Notes: generated by a model not told the origin, from the sequence alone. A DNA stretch of 64,000 nucleotides from Clostridium fessum (GCF_003024715.1 NZ_PYLO01000004.1:223928-287927), one strand, 5' to 3'. Shown: positions 34,916-44,665, numbered from the stretch's first letter. Made by a program: numbers and translations.

Positions 34916-36853
34916 ATGAGGGATTTAGCATATTTGAAGCTGCTTTCGCGGGAGTATCCGAATATCCGGGCGGCGGCGAGTGATATTATTAATTTACAGG
35001 CAATCTGTGGACTTCCGAAGGGCACGGAATATTTTTTCAGTGACCTGCACGGTGAGCATGAGGCGTTTATTTATCTGCTCCGCAGTTCGTCGGGTATTAT
35101 CCGGGAGAAGATCCGCGAGACATTTGGACATATTATTTCGGAGGAGGACGAGGTACGGCTGGCGAACCTTATCTATTATCCGGAAAAAATGATCAATCAG
35201 ATCAAACAGGCGAACGAATACACGGAGGACTGGCAGAAGACGGCGGTCTACCGTCTGGTGCAGATCTGCCGGGAGGTTTCGTCGAAATACACCCGTTCCA
35301 AGGTAAGAAAAAAGATGCCGAGGGAATTTTCGGGTGTGATCGATGAGCTTTTATATGTCGATAATACCGATGACAATAAGACGGAGTATTACAGCGAACT
35401 TATCAATACCCTGATTGACGTCCGGGTGGCGGACAGCTTTATTGTCGTGATCTGCAGCCTGATCCGGAGTCTGACGATCGATAATCTTCATATCCTGGGC
35501 GATATATTTGACCGTGGTCCGAGACCGGATATCATTCTGGAGGAACTGATGCATTTCCATGATGTGGATATCCAGTGGGGAAATCATGATATTTCGTGGA
35601 TGGGCGCGGCGACGGGCAACCGGGCGTGTATCTGCAATGTTTTGCGTATGGCGCTCGGTTACAATGGATTTGATGTATTGGAGGACGGCTACGGAATTAA
35701 CCTGCGCCCGCTGTCGATGTTTGCGGAGCGCGTGTACCGGGACGATCCGTGTACCTGTTTTCTGCCGCAGATTCTTGACAAAAATATTTACGACGCAGTG
35801 GATCCGAAGCTGGCGGCGAAGATGCACAAGGCGATCGCGGTGTTACAGTATAAGGAAGAGGGACAGATCATCAAGCGCCATCCGGAGTACGGGATGGAAG
35901 AGCGGATACTTCTGTCAGCGATTCGTTATGACCGCGGCACGGTCACGATCGATGGAAAAGAGTATCCGATGCGCGACATGAATTTCCCGACGGTGGATCC
36001 GGCGGATCCGCTGCGGCTGACGGACGAAGAGGAAGAGCTGCTTCACACGCTGGAGCTGTCGTTCCGCCACAATACGCGGCTGCATGAGCATGTCCGTTTC
36101 CTGTATTCCAACGGAAGCATGTATAAATGCTGCAATTCCAACCTGCTCTATCACGGCTGTATCCCGATGACGGAGAATCGGGAATTTGACGGTCTGATGG
36201 TGGGTGGCAAGATGTACCGCGGCAAGGAATTGATGGATTTTATTGACACACAGGTTAAAAATGCCTATTTTCTTCCAGAGGACGCGCCGGAGAAGGAGGC
36301 GTGCCGCGATTTTATGTGGTATCTGTGGAATGGTGCGAAATCGCCGGTATTTGGAAAGGACAAAAACCGCAGCTTTGAGCATTATTTCATCGAGGATCCG
36401 GAAGTGATGAGAGAGACGATGAACCCGTATTACCAGCTCAGTGAGGAAGAAGAAACCTGCGATATGATTTTGAAGGAATTTGGGCTTCCGACGAAAGGAT
36501 CGCATATCATCAACGGGCATATGCCGGTGAAGATTAAGAGTGGAGAGACACCGATCCGGGCTGGCGGCAAGCTCTTCATCATTGACGGCGGGCTGTCGAA
36601 AGCCTACCAGGAGCGGACGGGAATCGCCGGATATACGTTGATTTTCAATTCGCACCATCTCGCGCTTGCGGAACACAAGCCATTTGACCCGGAGCGCGAG
36701 CGGACGCCGAAGGTATATATTGTGGAGAAAATGCAGAAGCGCATCACAGTGGCGGATACCGATGAGGGCAAGGAGCTGGCGGGCCGCATCGAGGATCTGA
36801 AAGAGCTCTTGAAAGCGTACCGGAGCGGACTTTTGAAAGAGCGCATACGCTGA
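34916..36853 (+). CDS. fbp: Fructose-1,6-bisphosphatase, class III
   Basis: This enzyme removes the 1-phosphate of fructose-1,6-bisphosphate in gluconeogenesis. Class III enzymes occur in Firmicutes and belong to the metallophosphatase superfamily, which fits the motifs here: FFSDLHGEHEAF near residue 43, ILGDIFDRGPRPD near 200 and QWGNHDISWMG near 225, with the metal-binding His and Asp. The C-terminal region has GSHIINGHMPVK and LFIIDGGLSKAYQ. The start is ATG 34916 after a GGGAG site, giving 645 residues, normal for the class. Confidence 0.95.
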   Translation: MRDLAYLKLLSREYPNIRAAASDIINLQAICGLPKGTEYFFSDLHGEHEAFIYLLRSSSGIIREKIRETFGHIISEEDEVRLANLIYYPEKMINQIKQANEYTEDWQKTAVYRLVQICREVSSKYTRSKVRKKMPREFSGVIDELLYVDNTDDNKTEYYSELINTLIDVRVADSFIVVICSLIRSLTIDNLHILGDIFDRGPRPDIILEELMHFHDVDIQWGNHDISWMGAATGNRACICNVLRMALGYNGFDVLEDGYGINLRPLSMFAERVYRDDPCTCFLPQILDKNIYDAVDPKLAAKMHKAIAVLQYKEEGQIIKRHPEYGMEERILLSAIRYDRGTVTIDGKEYPMRDMNFPTVDPADPLRLTDEEEELLHTLELSFRHNTRLHEHVRFLYSNGSMYKCCNSNLLYHGCIPMTENREFDGLMVGGKMYRGKELMDFIDTQVKNAYFLPEDAPEKEACRDFMWYLWNGAKSPVFGKDKNRSFEHYFIEDPEVMRETMNPYYQLSEEEETCDMILKEFGLPTKGSHIINGHMPVKIKSGETPIRAGGKLFIIDGGLSKAYQERTGIAGYTLIFNSHHLALAEHKPFDPERERTPKVYIVEKMQKRITVADTDEGKELAGRIEDLKELLKAYRSGLLKERIR

Positions 36854-36943
36854 GGCAGTTGAAAGGGACGGGAACTGGAAGCTTGTTTCTTTCGGCTGGG
36901 TGAAACGGGAGAAACGGGACGGTTTGAGGAATAAGGAGACAAG

Positions 36944-37444
36944 ATGAGAAAGACAGAGTTTTTACAGGAGCTTCGGGAGGCGCTGGACGGCGAGGTTTCG
37001 GCTTCAGTCATCCAGAGCAACATAAGCTATTACGATCAGTATATCAGCCAGGAGGCGGCGAAAGGGCGCCGGGAGGAAGAAGTGATCGAGGAGATCGGCA
37101 GCCCACGCCTGATTGCGAAAACCATTATCGACAGCAGCGAGGGCGCCGGGGAGACCGGCCAGGGCGGTTCGTACACTTCGGGAGACGCTGCCGGGAGCGG
37201 GCGCACAGCGTCCTCCTACAACGGCGGTTTTTCGGAGCGGGACGACAGCGGTCTGCCGCCGAACTTCCATTACATCGATTTGAACAAATGGTACTGGAAG
37301 GTGATTCTCAGCGTGGTGGTTATTGCGATCTTATTTGTGCTGTTTGCACTGGTCGGAGGTATTTTTACCATCCTGATTCATCTGGCGGGGCCGATTCTTC
37401 TGATTTGGCTGATCTATACAGTTATTAAGAGTATTTGGAAATAG
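36944..37444 (+). CDS. HAAS/DUF1700 domain membrane protein
   Basis: This 166-residue protein has an N-terminal HAAS helical domain (about 1-65; FLQELREALDGEVSASVIQSNISYYDQYI ... VIEEIGSPRLIAKTII), a Gly/Ser-rich linker and one long hydrophobic C-terminal region with two helices. HAAS (formerly DUF1700) proteins are often paired with PadR-type regulators and thought to sense the membrane. No such partner is next to it. AAGGAGAC precedes the ATG. A terminator follows. Confidence 0.8.
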   Translation: MRKTEFLQELREALDGEVSASVIQSNISYYDQYISQEAAKGRREEEVIEEIGSPRLIAKTIIDSSEGAGETGQGGSYTSGDAAGSGRTASSYNGGFSERDDSGLPPNFHYIDLNKWYWKVILSVVVIAILFVLFALVGGIFTILIHLAGPILLIWLIYTVIKSIWK

Positions 37445-37500
37445 AAAAGAACCCCTGCCGCCGGCTGTGAGGGATGACCGGAGCGGGGGTTCTTTTCTTG
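37445..37500 (+). terminator. Terminator after the HAAS protein gene
   Basis: AAAAGAACCCCTGC pairs with GCGGGGGTTCTTTT, followed by CTTGTTTTTT. Confidence 0.75.
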
Positions 37501-37541
37501 TTTTTTCGCAAACATATGGAGGTTTATTGAGTTGAAAAATG

Positions 37542-37582
37542 TTGTATTATGGAACATTTCAGAGGGAGTTTCCATAATACAA
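37542..37582. repeat. Perfect 13-bp inverted repeat
   Basis: TTGTATTATGGAA (37542-37554) and TTCCATAATACAA (37570-37582) are exact complements with a 15-bp spacer. The layout resembles the element at 24208-24254. No gene overlaps it. Confidence 0.6.
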
Positions 37583-37625
37583 AAAAAGCACTTGTCATGC
37601 CGTCTTTGGCAAACAAATGCTTTTT
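37583..37625 (-). terminator. Terminator of tRNA-Gln
   Basis: On the minus strand GCATTTGTTTGCC pairs with GGCATGACAAGTGC, and seven T residues follow, directly after the tRNA 3' end. Confidence 0.7.
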
Positions 37626-37627
37626 AG

Positions 37628-37700
37628 CTGGGCTACAAGGATTCGAACCTTGAAAATGACGGAGTCAGAGTCCGTTGCCTTACCATTTGGCGATAGCCCA
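37628..37700 (-). tRNA. tRNA-Gln (anticodon CTG)
   Basis: The 73-nt minus-strand sequence folds into a cloverleaf. The acceptor stem is TGGGCTA/TAGCCCA, the anticodon stem ACGGA/TCCGT has loop CTCTGAC (anticodon CTG), and the T arm is AAGG-TTCGAAT-CCTT. The discriminator base is G, as usual for glutamine. CCA is not encoded. Confidence 0.93.
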
Positions 37701-37983
37701 ATGAATTGAACGATTTGTATTATACTGTAAGGAAACAGATTCGTCAACTACTTTTTTCGCTTTTTTGATAATTTTTTTTGTTTGGGCGGCTGCTGTGGCA
37801 GAAACCGCGCCATGCGTCCGGCAAATTCTGCAATATTCTGGGTCTGTAAGTAGACAACGTGGTTCGAATCGGATATAATGAGTTTCATGACAGAATGTTA
37901 AGGCAGTATAGGACGAAACGGCAGATGGCGGATGCGCGGAGATGGTGCGGAGAGCCGGAAGCCGGAAAGGAAAAGAGAGCGAT

Positions 37984-38700
37984 ATGTATACATTTGACAG
38001 CCGGGTCCGGTACAGTGAGACGGATGAAGAGGGAAATCTTTCTGTGGTGGGAATCATGAATTATCTTCAGGATTGTTCGACGTTCCAGTCGGAGGATCTG
38101 AAACTCGGGATTTCCTATCTGAATGAGGAAAAACGGGCGTGGTGGCTGAGCGGATGGCAGATAGAGATTCTCAGACAGCCGCATTTGGGCGAGCGGATCC
38201 GTATTTCGACCTGGCCGTATGGGTTTAAGGGAATCTATGGCTACCGGAATTTCACGATCGAGGATGAGATGGGAAACCCGCTGGTGCGGGCGGATTCGAC
38301 CTGGTTTTACTACGATCTGGAAAAAGGATGCCCGGTGCGGGTGCCGGAAAGCCAGTTGGAGGGCTACCAGATTGAAGATAAACCGCTTGCAATGCCGCCA
38401 GCGCCGAAGAAAATCCGCCTGCCTGAGACGTATGAGACGGCGGCGCCGGTCACGGTGGAACGCCATCATCTCGATACGAACCGGCACGTGAACAATGCAC
38501 AGTATGTGGCGATTGCGCGTGAATTGCTGCCTGTGGACTTTGCACTCGGAGAACTGCGAGTGGAGTACCGGAAGGCGGCAGTGCTTGGGAATGTGATGTA
38601 CCCGAAACTGGCGCAGGTGCCGGAAGGATACGTGGTATCGCTGCAGGATGCGGAAGGTCAGGTGTATGCGAATTTGTGGCTGGCAAGGACTGGTTTGTAA
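37984..38700 (+). CDS. Acyl-ACP thioesterase
   Basis: The 238-residue protein consists of two hotdog domains, as in the FatA/FatB-like acyl-ACP thioesterases of Firmicutes. The first contains FDSRVRYSETDEEGNLSVVGIMNYLQD, and the second contains the catalytic-region HHLDTNRHVNNAQYV near residue 162. Such enzymes release fatty acids from acyl carrier protein. The start is ATG 37984, where the usual family N-terminus begins and GGAAAGG lies upstream; the frame is open for 14 more codons. Confidence 0.87.
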   Translation: MYTFDSRVRYSETDEEGNLSVVGIMNYLQDCSTFQSEDLKLGISYLNEEKRAWWLSGWQIEILRQPHLGERIRISTWPYGFKGIYGYRNFTIEDEMGNPLVRADSTWFYYDLEKGCPVRVPESQLEGYQIEDKPLAMPPAPKKIRLPETYETAAPVTVERHHLDTNRHVNNAQYVAIARELLPVDFALGELRVEYRKAAVLGNVMYPKLAQVPEGYVVSLQDAEGQVYANLWLARTGL

Positions 38701-38835
38701 AGAGTTTGTATGTAGCAGTGAAGAAACTGAATCATTGCAGCCGAAGAAAGATTCGGCGTGGATTGTCTGCCAGTGAATGAAAAATGCAACCGTTAAATAA
38801 AAAAAGAGATCGGCAGAAAAGAGAGGACGAATGAC

Positions 38836-39669
38836 ATGATTGAACTGGGAAGAGTACAGGAACTGATGGTAGTGCGGGAGAAAAACTTCGGCGTGTATCT
38901 GGGACAGAAGAAAGATGATGCGGCGGCGGTCCTGCTTCCGAAGAAACAGGTGCCGGAGGGCACAAAAGTGGGCGATAAGCTCAAGGTATTTATTTATAAA
39001 GATTCCGAGGATCGCCTGATTGCGACGACCTCGATGCCGAAGCTGGAACTGGGCGGGACGGCGGTTTTGAAGGTCAAGGATGTATCGAAGATCGGCGCCT
39101 TTCTCGATATGGGGCTGGAAAAAGATCTGCTGCTCCCGTTTAAAGAGCAGGTATATCCGGTTCGCGCCGGGGAAGAGTGCCTGGTAGCGCTGTATATCGA
39201 TAAGAGCGGTCGTCTGGCGGCGACGATGAAGGTATATTCGTATCTTTGCAGTGATGCGCCGTACAAGAAGGACGAGTGGACCGAGGGACGCGTCTATGAG
39301 ATCAATGAAAATCTGGGCGTGTTCGTGGCAGTGGCAGACCGCTATTTCGGTCTGATTCCGAACCGTGAGCTGTATGGAAAATGCCGTCTGGGCGAGGTTT
39401 TAAAGGTACGCGTGACGAAGGTGCGCGAGGATGGAAAAATGGATTTGAGCCTGCGCGAGGTGGCGTACCGTCAGATGAATGCGGATGCCGAGGCGGTGCT
39501 GGCACGTCTGAAAGAAAAAAACGGCGTTCTGCCGTTTAATGACCGCGCGGAGCCGGAGATTATCCGCCGCGAATTTAATCTAAGCAAAAACGCGTTCAAG
39601 CGTGCGGTTGGACACCTTTTAAAAGAAGGAAAAGTAGAGGTAAACGAAGATTCTATCCGTTTAAAATAA
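38836..39669 (+). CDS. S1-domain RNA-binding protein (CvfB/YitL-like)
   Basis: The 277-residue protein has three S1-like OB-fold modules followed by a winged-helix end (IRREFNLSKNAFKRAVGHLLKEGKV), which is the CvfB/YitL architecture. The modules include VVREKNFGVYLG, VKDVSKIGAFLDMGLEKDLLLPFKEQ and VYEINENLGVFVAVADRYFGLIPNREL. In Staphylococcus CvfB affects virulence gene expression and binds RNA. The exact target here is unknown. ridA follows 21 bp later. Confidence 0.88.
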   Translation: MIELGRVQELMVVREKNFGVYLGQKKDDAAAVLLPKKQVPEGTKVGDKLKVFIYKDSEDRLIATTSMPKLELGGTAVLKVKDVSKIGAFLDMGLEKDLLLPFKEQVYPVRAGEECLVALYIDKSGRLAATMKVYSYLCSDAPYKKDEWTEGRVYEINENLGVFVAVADRYFGLIPNRELYGKCRLGEVLKVRVTKVREDGKMDLSLREVAYRQMNADAEAVLARLKEKNGVLPFNDRAEPEIIRREFNLSKNAFKRAVGHLLKEGKVEVNEDSIRLK

Positions 39670-39690
39670 AAGACAAAGGAGAGATTTGAC

Positions 39691-40065
39691 ATGAAGAAAG
39701 TAATCAGCACAACCAATGCACCGGCAGCGATCGGCCCGTATTCCCAGGCAATCGAAGTAAATGGAATGGTATTTGCATCTGGTCAGATTCCGGTCAATCC
39801 GGCAACCGGCGAGATCCCGGAGGGAATCGAGGCTCAGGCAGAGCAGGTTTTAACCAATGTAAAGAATCTTCTGGCGGCAGCAGGTGCTTCCATGGAGCAG
39901 GTTGTAAAGACCTCCGTATTTATCCAGAACATGGATGATTTCGGAAAAGTAAATGAAATCTATGCGAAATATTTCGAGGGCGCATGCCCGGCACGTTCCT
40001 GCGTCGAGGTATCTAAACTTCCGAAGGGCGTCCTGATGGAGATGGAAGCGATCGCAGCAAAATAA
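39691..40065 (+). CDS. RidA family enamine/imine deaminase
   Basis: The 124-residue protein matches the RidA/YjgF family in length and motifs: APAAIGPYSQAI near residue 10, VFASGQIPVNPATGEIP near 28, and the substrate-binding Arg in CPARSCVEVSKLPKGVLMEMEAIA at the C-terminus. RidA hydrolyses reactive enamines made by PLP enzymes such as threonine dehydratase. AAAGGAGAG precedes the ATG. Confidence 0.92.
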   Translation: MKKVISTTNAPAAIGPYSQAIEVNGMVFASGQIPVNPATGEIPEGIEAQAEQVLTNVKNLLAAAGASMEQVVKTSVFIQNMDDFGKVNEIYAKYFEGACPARSCVEVSKLPKGVLMEMEAIAAK

Positions 40066-40358
40066 GAATGAATCGCATATTTGGAAAATTTCGCCGGAAA
40101 AACAAGTTCCAGTCTGTGAAAATCCCGGCGTGTGAGGGCAAAATGACGAAAAAATTCACTTTTTTTCGTCCGCCCTCTTTTTTTTTTCGTCACTTTGCTT
40201 TAAAATAAAGGGAAAGATCCGTCCAAGATTCAGATGGGGAACGGTTATGGTCCACAGGCACAGATTGCCGGAGGGGTAACAAACGGGTTTGGGGAATGAC
40301 AGGTTGAAAGACCCGGAAACACAGCTGGACGGAGGATAAAAGAAAAGGAGAGAGGAAT

Positions 40359-41447
40359 ATGATTTCGAACCAGATACTCCAGACAAACATTGAGGGGTTA
40401 AAAGGAATTACGCGTGTCGATCTCTGTATCTGTGATACGGAAGGCAAGGTGCTGGCATCCACATTTACTGGCGCTGAGGAATATGAGAGTGCAATTCTGG
40501 CTTTCGTAGACTCTCCGGCGGACAGCCAGGTGATACAGGGATATCAGTTTTTCAAGGTGTTTGACGATCACCAGTTAGAATATATACTTCTTGCCAAGGG
40601 CGGAAGCGACGACGTATACATGGTCGGCAAGATGGCGGCATTTCAGGTTCAGAACCTGCTGGTAGCTTATAAGGAGCGCTTTGACAAGGACAATTTTATC
40701 AAGAACCTGCTGCTTGACAACCTGCTTCTGGTTGACATTTATAACCGTGCGAAGAAGCTGCACATCGAGACGAACGTCAAGCGGATCGTATTTATCATTG
40801 AGACGCAGCATGAGAAGGATGTGAATGCACTTGAGACCGTCCGCAGCCTGTTCTCGACCAAGACGAAGGATTTCATCACGGCAGTGGATGAGAAGAACAT
40901 TATTCTAGTCAAGGAAGTGAAACCGGGCGAGACTTACGACGATCTGGAAAAGACAGCCACATCCATCGTAGATATGCTCAATACCGAGTCACTGACACGT
41001 GTCAGCGTGGCATTCGGTACGATCGTCAACGAGATCAAGGACGTATCGCGTTCTTATAAAGAGGCGAAGATGGCGCTGGATGTAGGAAAGATTTTCTACA
41101 GCAGCAAAAATGTGGTCGCATACAGCAAGCTGGGAATCGGACGTCTGATCTATCAGCTGCCGCTGCCGCTGTGCCGGATGTTTATCAAGGAAATTTTTGA
41201 TGGCAAATCGCCGGATGAGTTTGATGAGGAGACTCTTACGACAATCAACAAGTTCTTCGAGAACAGCCTGAACGTATCAGAGACTTCCCGACAGCTTTAC
41301 ATCCACCGCAATACCCTGGTATACCGTCTGGATAAGCTCCAGAAGAGCACGGGATTGGATCTGCGGGTGTTTGAGGATGCGATCACATTTAAGATTGCCC
41401 TGATGGTTGTAAAATATATGAAATACATGGAAAACCTGGATTATTAA
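40359..41447 (+). CDS. PucR/CdaR-type transcriptional regulator
   Basis: The 362-residue protein ends in a PucR-type helix-turn-helix (LNVSETSRQLYIHRNTLVYRLDKLQKSTGLDLRVFEDAITFKIAL, about residues 305-352). The middle resembles the GGDEF-like domain of CdaR regulators (RVSVAFGTIVNEIKDVSRSYKEAKMAL). The N-terminal 130 residues are a sensor region that I do not recognise in detail. AAGGAGAGAGG precedes the ATG. CdaR relatives sense sugar diacids, but this gene has no sugar genes nearby. It lies directly upstream of ftsEX. The 293-bp gap before it is T-rich, with no other feature that I can support. Confidence 0.82.
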   Translation: MISNQILQTNIEGLKGITRVDLCICDTEGKVLASTFTGAEEYESAILAFVDSPADSQVIQGYQFFKVFDDHQLEYILLAKGGSDDVYMVGKMAAFQVQNLLVAYKERFDKDNFIKNLLLDNLLLVDIYNRAKKLHIETNVKRIVFIIETQHEKDVNALETVRSLFSTKTKDFITAVDEKNIILVKEVKPGETYDDLEKTATSIVDMLNTESLTRVSVAFGTIVNEIKDVSRSYKEAKMALDVGKIFYSSKNVVAYSKLGIGRLIYQLPLPLCRMFIKEIFDGKSPDEFDEETLTTINKFFENSLNVSETSRQLYIHRNTLVYRLDKLQKSTGLDLRVFEDAITFKIALMVVKYMKYMENLDY

Positions 41448-41451
41448 TCCA

Positions 41452-41503
41452 AATTGCTGTGGCGGGGAGGAAGATTGCCTTTGCCGCAGCAATTTCATTT
41501 GGA
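41452..41503 (+). terminator. Hairpin between the regulator and ftsE
   Basis: AAATTGCTGTGGC pairs with GCCGCAGCAATTT. Only a short T-containing run follows, so it is a weak terminator or an attenuator before ftsE. Confidence 0.45.
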
Positions 41504-41526
41504 GAATTGAAAAAGAGGATTTACGC

Positions 41527-42210
41527 ATGATAGAGGTTAAAAATCTCACCAAGACGTACAAGACGGGGAATAAAGCCTTAAAGGGAATCAATATTCAGAT
41601 TCAGGACGGCGAGTTTGTTTTCATCATGGGACGAAGCGGTTCCGGCAAATCGACGCTTTTAAAGCTTCTTTTGAAGGAGCTGGAGCCGACTTCCGGTCAG
41701 ATTATCGTCAACGATATGGATCTGGAAAAGATGCCGAGACGCTACATCCCGAAGTACCGCAGACGGCTGGGAATGGTGTTTCAGGATTTCCGTCTGTTGA
41801 AGGATAAGACGGTATATGAAAATGTCGCGTTTGCACAGCGGGTCATCGGCGTATCGCCCCGTGAGATTAAGAAAAATGTGCCGGAAATGCTCCGACTGGT
41901 AGGGCTTTCTTCAAAATATAAAGCATACCCTAACCAGCTCTCGGGCGGCGAGCAGCAGCGTGTTGCGATTGCCCGTGCGCTGATCAACTCGCCGGAGATA
42001 CTTCTGGCGGACGAGCCGACGGGAAACCTGGATGTACATAATTCCATGGAGATCATGGAGCTTCTGGAGGAGATAAACCGGCGCGGGACGACGGTGCTTG
42101 TGGTAACGCACAGCCGGGAGATCGTAGCAGAGATGGGAAAACGTGTGATCACGCTGACGCGCGGCGTGCTGACGGGAGATCAAAAAGGCGGTATCTGGCA
42201 TGAAAATTAG
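41527..42210 (+). CDS. ftsE: Cell division ATP-binding protein FtsE
   Basis: FtsE is the ATPase of the FtsEX complex, which activates peptidoglycan hydrolases at the division site. The 227-residue ABC protein has Walker [10 protein letters not shown] at residues 36-44, the Q-loop VFQDFRLL, signature [15 protein letters not shown] and Walker [10 protein letters not shown]. Its stop overlaps the ftsX start by 11 bp, indicating translational coupling. Confidence 0.95.
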   Translation: MIEVKNLTKTYKTGNKALKGINIQIQDGEFVFIMGRSGSGKSTLLKLLLKELEPTSGQIIVNDMDLEKMPRRYIPKYRRRLGMVFQDFRLLKDKTVYENVAFAQRVIGVSPREIKKNVPEMLRLVGLSSKYKAYPNQLSGGEQQRVAIARALINSPEILLADEPTGNLDVHNSMEIMELLEEINRRGTTVLVVTHSREIVAEMGKRVITLTRGVLTGDQKGGIWHEN

Positions 42211-43108
42211 TACATTGATTTACTGCACCAAGGAGGGCATGCGCAATATCATCCGGAATATCTGGTTTTCACTGGCGTCGGTGGCGATTATTTCGGCATG
42301 TATTTTCCTGTTCTGTATGTTTTTTGGCTTGATTGCCAACGTACAGTATATGGTGCTGAATGCAGAATCTACAGTAGGAATCACGGTTTTCTTCAATGAA
42401 GATATGAGTGAGGACGATATACAGAAAATCGGGGATGAGATACGCGCCCGCGATGAGGTCAAGGAAGTAAAGTATGTTTCTGCCGAGGAGGCATGGGAGA
42501 ATTTTAAGAAAGAATATTTTAAGGGAGTCGAGGATCTGGCAGAAGGATTTGCGGATGACAACCCGTTAGCCGGTTCGGCGTCCTACGAGATCTATCTGAA
42601 AGACATTGACATGCAGGATGACATGGTTGCATGGCTTGGCACGGTGCAGGGGATCCGGAAGATCAATTATTCGAGCGATACGGCGTCCGGGCTTTCAAGC
42701 TTCAACAAGATGCTGGGACTTTTGTCGGGGGTGATCATCGCTATTCTGCTGGCAGTTGCTATCTTCCTTATCAGCAATACGATCACGACGGCAGCTGCAT
42801 TTAGGCGGGAGGAAAACCGGATCATGCGCCTGATCGGTGCGACGAATTTCATGATCCGTGCGCCGTTCGTTGTACAGGGTGTGATGATCGGTCTGGTTGG
42901 CGCGCTGATTCCGCTGGCGATCACGTATTTTCTGTACCGCCAGGCGGTTGTATATATGATGGAACGGTTTGATATCTTGTCGAACCTGATTGAATTTATC
43001 CCGATTCAGACCATTTTCCCGAGCATGGTAGCCGTGGCGATGGCGCTGGGCGTGGGAATCGGTTTTGTCGGAAGTTTCTTTACGATCCGCAGACATTTAA
43101 AGGTGTAA
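42200..43108 (+). CDS. ftsX: Cell division protein FtsX
   Basis: The 302-residue protein has four membrane segments: one N-terminal helix, an extracellular domain (about 60-165), and three C-terminal helices within an FtsX/MacB-type permease domain (ITTAAAFRREENRIMRLIGATN). FtsX transmits FtsE ATP hydrolysis to a hydrolase outside the cell. The neighbour downstream encodes just such a hydrolase with a coiled coil. Confidence 0.94.
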   Translation: MKISTLIYCTKEGMRNIIRNIWFSLASVAIISACIFLFCMFFGLIANVQYMVLNAESTVGITVFFNEDMSEDDIQKIGDEIRARDEVKEVKYVSAEEAWENFKKEYFKGVEDLAEGFADDNPLAGSASYEIYLKDIDMQDDMVAWLGTVQGIRKINYSSDTASGLSSFNKMLGLLSGVIIAILLAVAIFLISNTITTAAAFRREENRIMRLIGATNFMIRAPFVVQGVMIGLVGALIPLAITYFLYRQAVVYMMERFDILSNLIEFIPIQTIFPSMVAVAMALGVGIGFVGSFFTIRRHLKV

Positions 43109-43175
43109 GAAACATTGGCGGCTGCTGTAGGAGAATGCGGCGGCAGCGAAAATTTGCGGTAAAAAGGATGAGAAC

Positions 43176-44453
43176 ATGAAAAAACAGGGATTGAAAATAC
43201 GTGCGGCTCTGTTCCTTGTGACGGCGGCGCTGGCGTCTTCCCCAGTGCTGACCTCGGTGGCGGCAGCGACGAAAAAGGATGTAAGCAGCGCCAAGGATAA
43301 GAAAAGCGCCCTGGAACAGGAGAAAAAGAAGACCGAGGAGGCGATCAAAAGCCTTCAGGGTCTGAAAAGTAACACCGAGAGCTATGTCAAGGAGCTGGAC
43401 ACGAAGATGAATGATCTGCAGTCGCAGGTCACGAAGCTGGAAAATAATATTTCCAGCAAGCAGAAAAGCATCAATGAGACGGCGGTAAAGCTGGAGGAAG
43501 CGCAGAAAACTGAAAAAAAGCAGTATGCTTCGATGAAAATGCGTATCAAATATATGTATGAGAAGGGCGATAGCAGCTACTTAAATCTGCTTCTGGAAGC
43601 CCGTTCGCTCTCGGAGCTTTTAAACCGGGCAGAGTATGTTTCAAAGATTTCGGAGTATGACCGGAAGATGCTCGACCAGTATGTGGCGACGAAAGAGTCC
43701 ATCGCGGACAGCAAGAAAAAGCTGGAGACGGAGAAGACGGAGCTGCAAGAGATGAAGACGCAGACGGAGGCAAAGCAGGATTCAGTCCAGCTTCTCCTGA
43801 ATGAGAAAAATAAAGAACTCCAGAACGTCAACGCGCAGATCGGCGAGAAATCAGCGCAGGCGAAAGCGTATGAGGACGATATCAAGGCGCAGGAAGCCAA
43901 GATCGCGCAGATGGAGGCGGAGATTAAGAAGAAGGAAGCGGAAGAGGCGGCGAAAAAAGCGGCAGAGGAAGCTGCCAGAAAAGCCGCCGCAGCGGGAAAA
44001 ACGAATAATTCGACCGCGAAAGGGAATACTGGCAGTACGACTACCACTTCGACGGGAAGTTCTTCGCTGCGCTGGCCGTGCCCTGCAAGCGGACGCATTA
44101 CATCTGGATTCGGAAAACGTAAATCACCGACGGCGGGCGCGTCCTCGAACCATAAGGGCATTGATATCAGCGCTTCGACCGGCAGCAGCATCGTGGCAGC
44201 CGCCGGAGGAACGGTTTCGATTGCAACCTACAGTTATTCGGCTGGAAATTATGTTGTGGTCAACCATGGAAATGGACTTTCAACCGTGTATATGCACTGT
44301 TCCCAGCTTCTGGTATCGGCAGGGGATACGGTAAAAGCCGGACAGACGATCGCGAAGGTAGGTTCGACCGGATATTCGACAGGTTCTCATCTGCATTTTG
44401 CAGTCCGCAAGAACGGAAGTTATGTAAACCCTTCGAGCTATGTAAGTCCGTAG
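43176..44453 (+). CDS. PcsB/EnvC-like murein hydrolase with coiled coil and M23 domain
   Basis: This secreted 425-residue protein has a signal peptide (about 1-30), a long coiled coil (about 35-275, rich in Lys/Glu/Ala), a Thr/Ser linker and an M23 domain with HKGIDIS (HxxxD) and HLHFAVRKNG, so the zinc site is intact. The coiled coil is the part that docks onto the FtsX extracellular loop in the EnvC/PcsB system. It lies 67 bp after ftsX, so FtsEX most likely controls it. M23 domains of this type cut peptide crosslinks. Confidence 0.9.
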   Translation: MKKQGLKIRAALFLVTAALASSPVLTSVAAATKKDVSSAKDKKSALEQEKKKTEEAIKSLQGLKSNTESYVKELDTKMNDLQSQVTKLENNISSKQKSINETAVKLEEAQKTEKKQYASMKMRIKYMYEKGDSSYLNLLLEARSLSELLNRAEYVSKISEYDRKMLDQYVATKESIADSKKKLETEKTELQEMKTQTEAKQDSVQLLLNEKNKELQNVNAQIGEKSAQAKAYEDDIKAQEAKIAQMEAEIKKKEAEEAAKKAAEEAARKAAAAGKTNNSTAKGNTGSTTTTSTGSSSLRWPCPASGRITSGFGKRKSPTAGASSNHKGIDISASTGSSIVAAAGGTVSIATYSYSAGNYVVVNHGNGLSTVYMHCSQLLVSAGDTVKAGQTIAKVGSTGYSTGSHLHFAVRKNGSYVNPSSYVSP

Positions 44454-44492
44454 TGCGGAAAGTATCAGGTGGCTGCAAAAGATGAAATCCGG

Positions 44493-44625
44493 GTAACTGT
44501 TCAGTAGGTCTGCGCATTTACTGCGCTGACCGTACGAAAACATGGACCAGCAGGCAAAAATCCCATTGCCGTAGGCAATTTTTGATGGATTTTTGCGCGT
44601 GACTGTGAAGGTACTGAACAGTTAC
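44493..44625. repeat. 133-bp palindromic element with 14-bp perfect terminal inverted repeats
   Basis: GTAACTGTTCAGTA (44493-44506) and TACTGAACAGTTAC (44612-44625) are exact complements. Inside, GCAAAAATCC and GGATTTTTGC pair, enclosing ATTGCC/GGCAAT. The ends resemble GTTACTGTTCACG of the repeat at 18542 but the interior differs, so it may be a related subfamily. It sits between the hydrolase gene and ctpA. Confidence 0.75.
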
Positions 44626-44665
44626 AAATCCGGAAGGAATAGACAGGAATCAGGAGGCATAAGAG

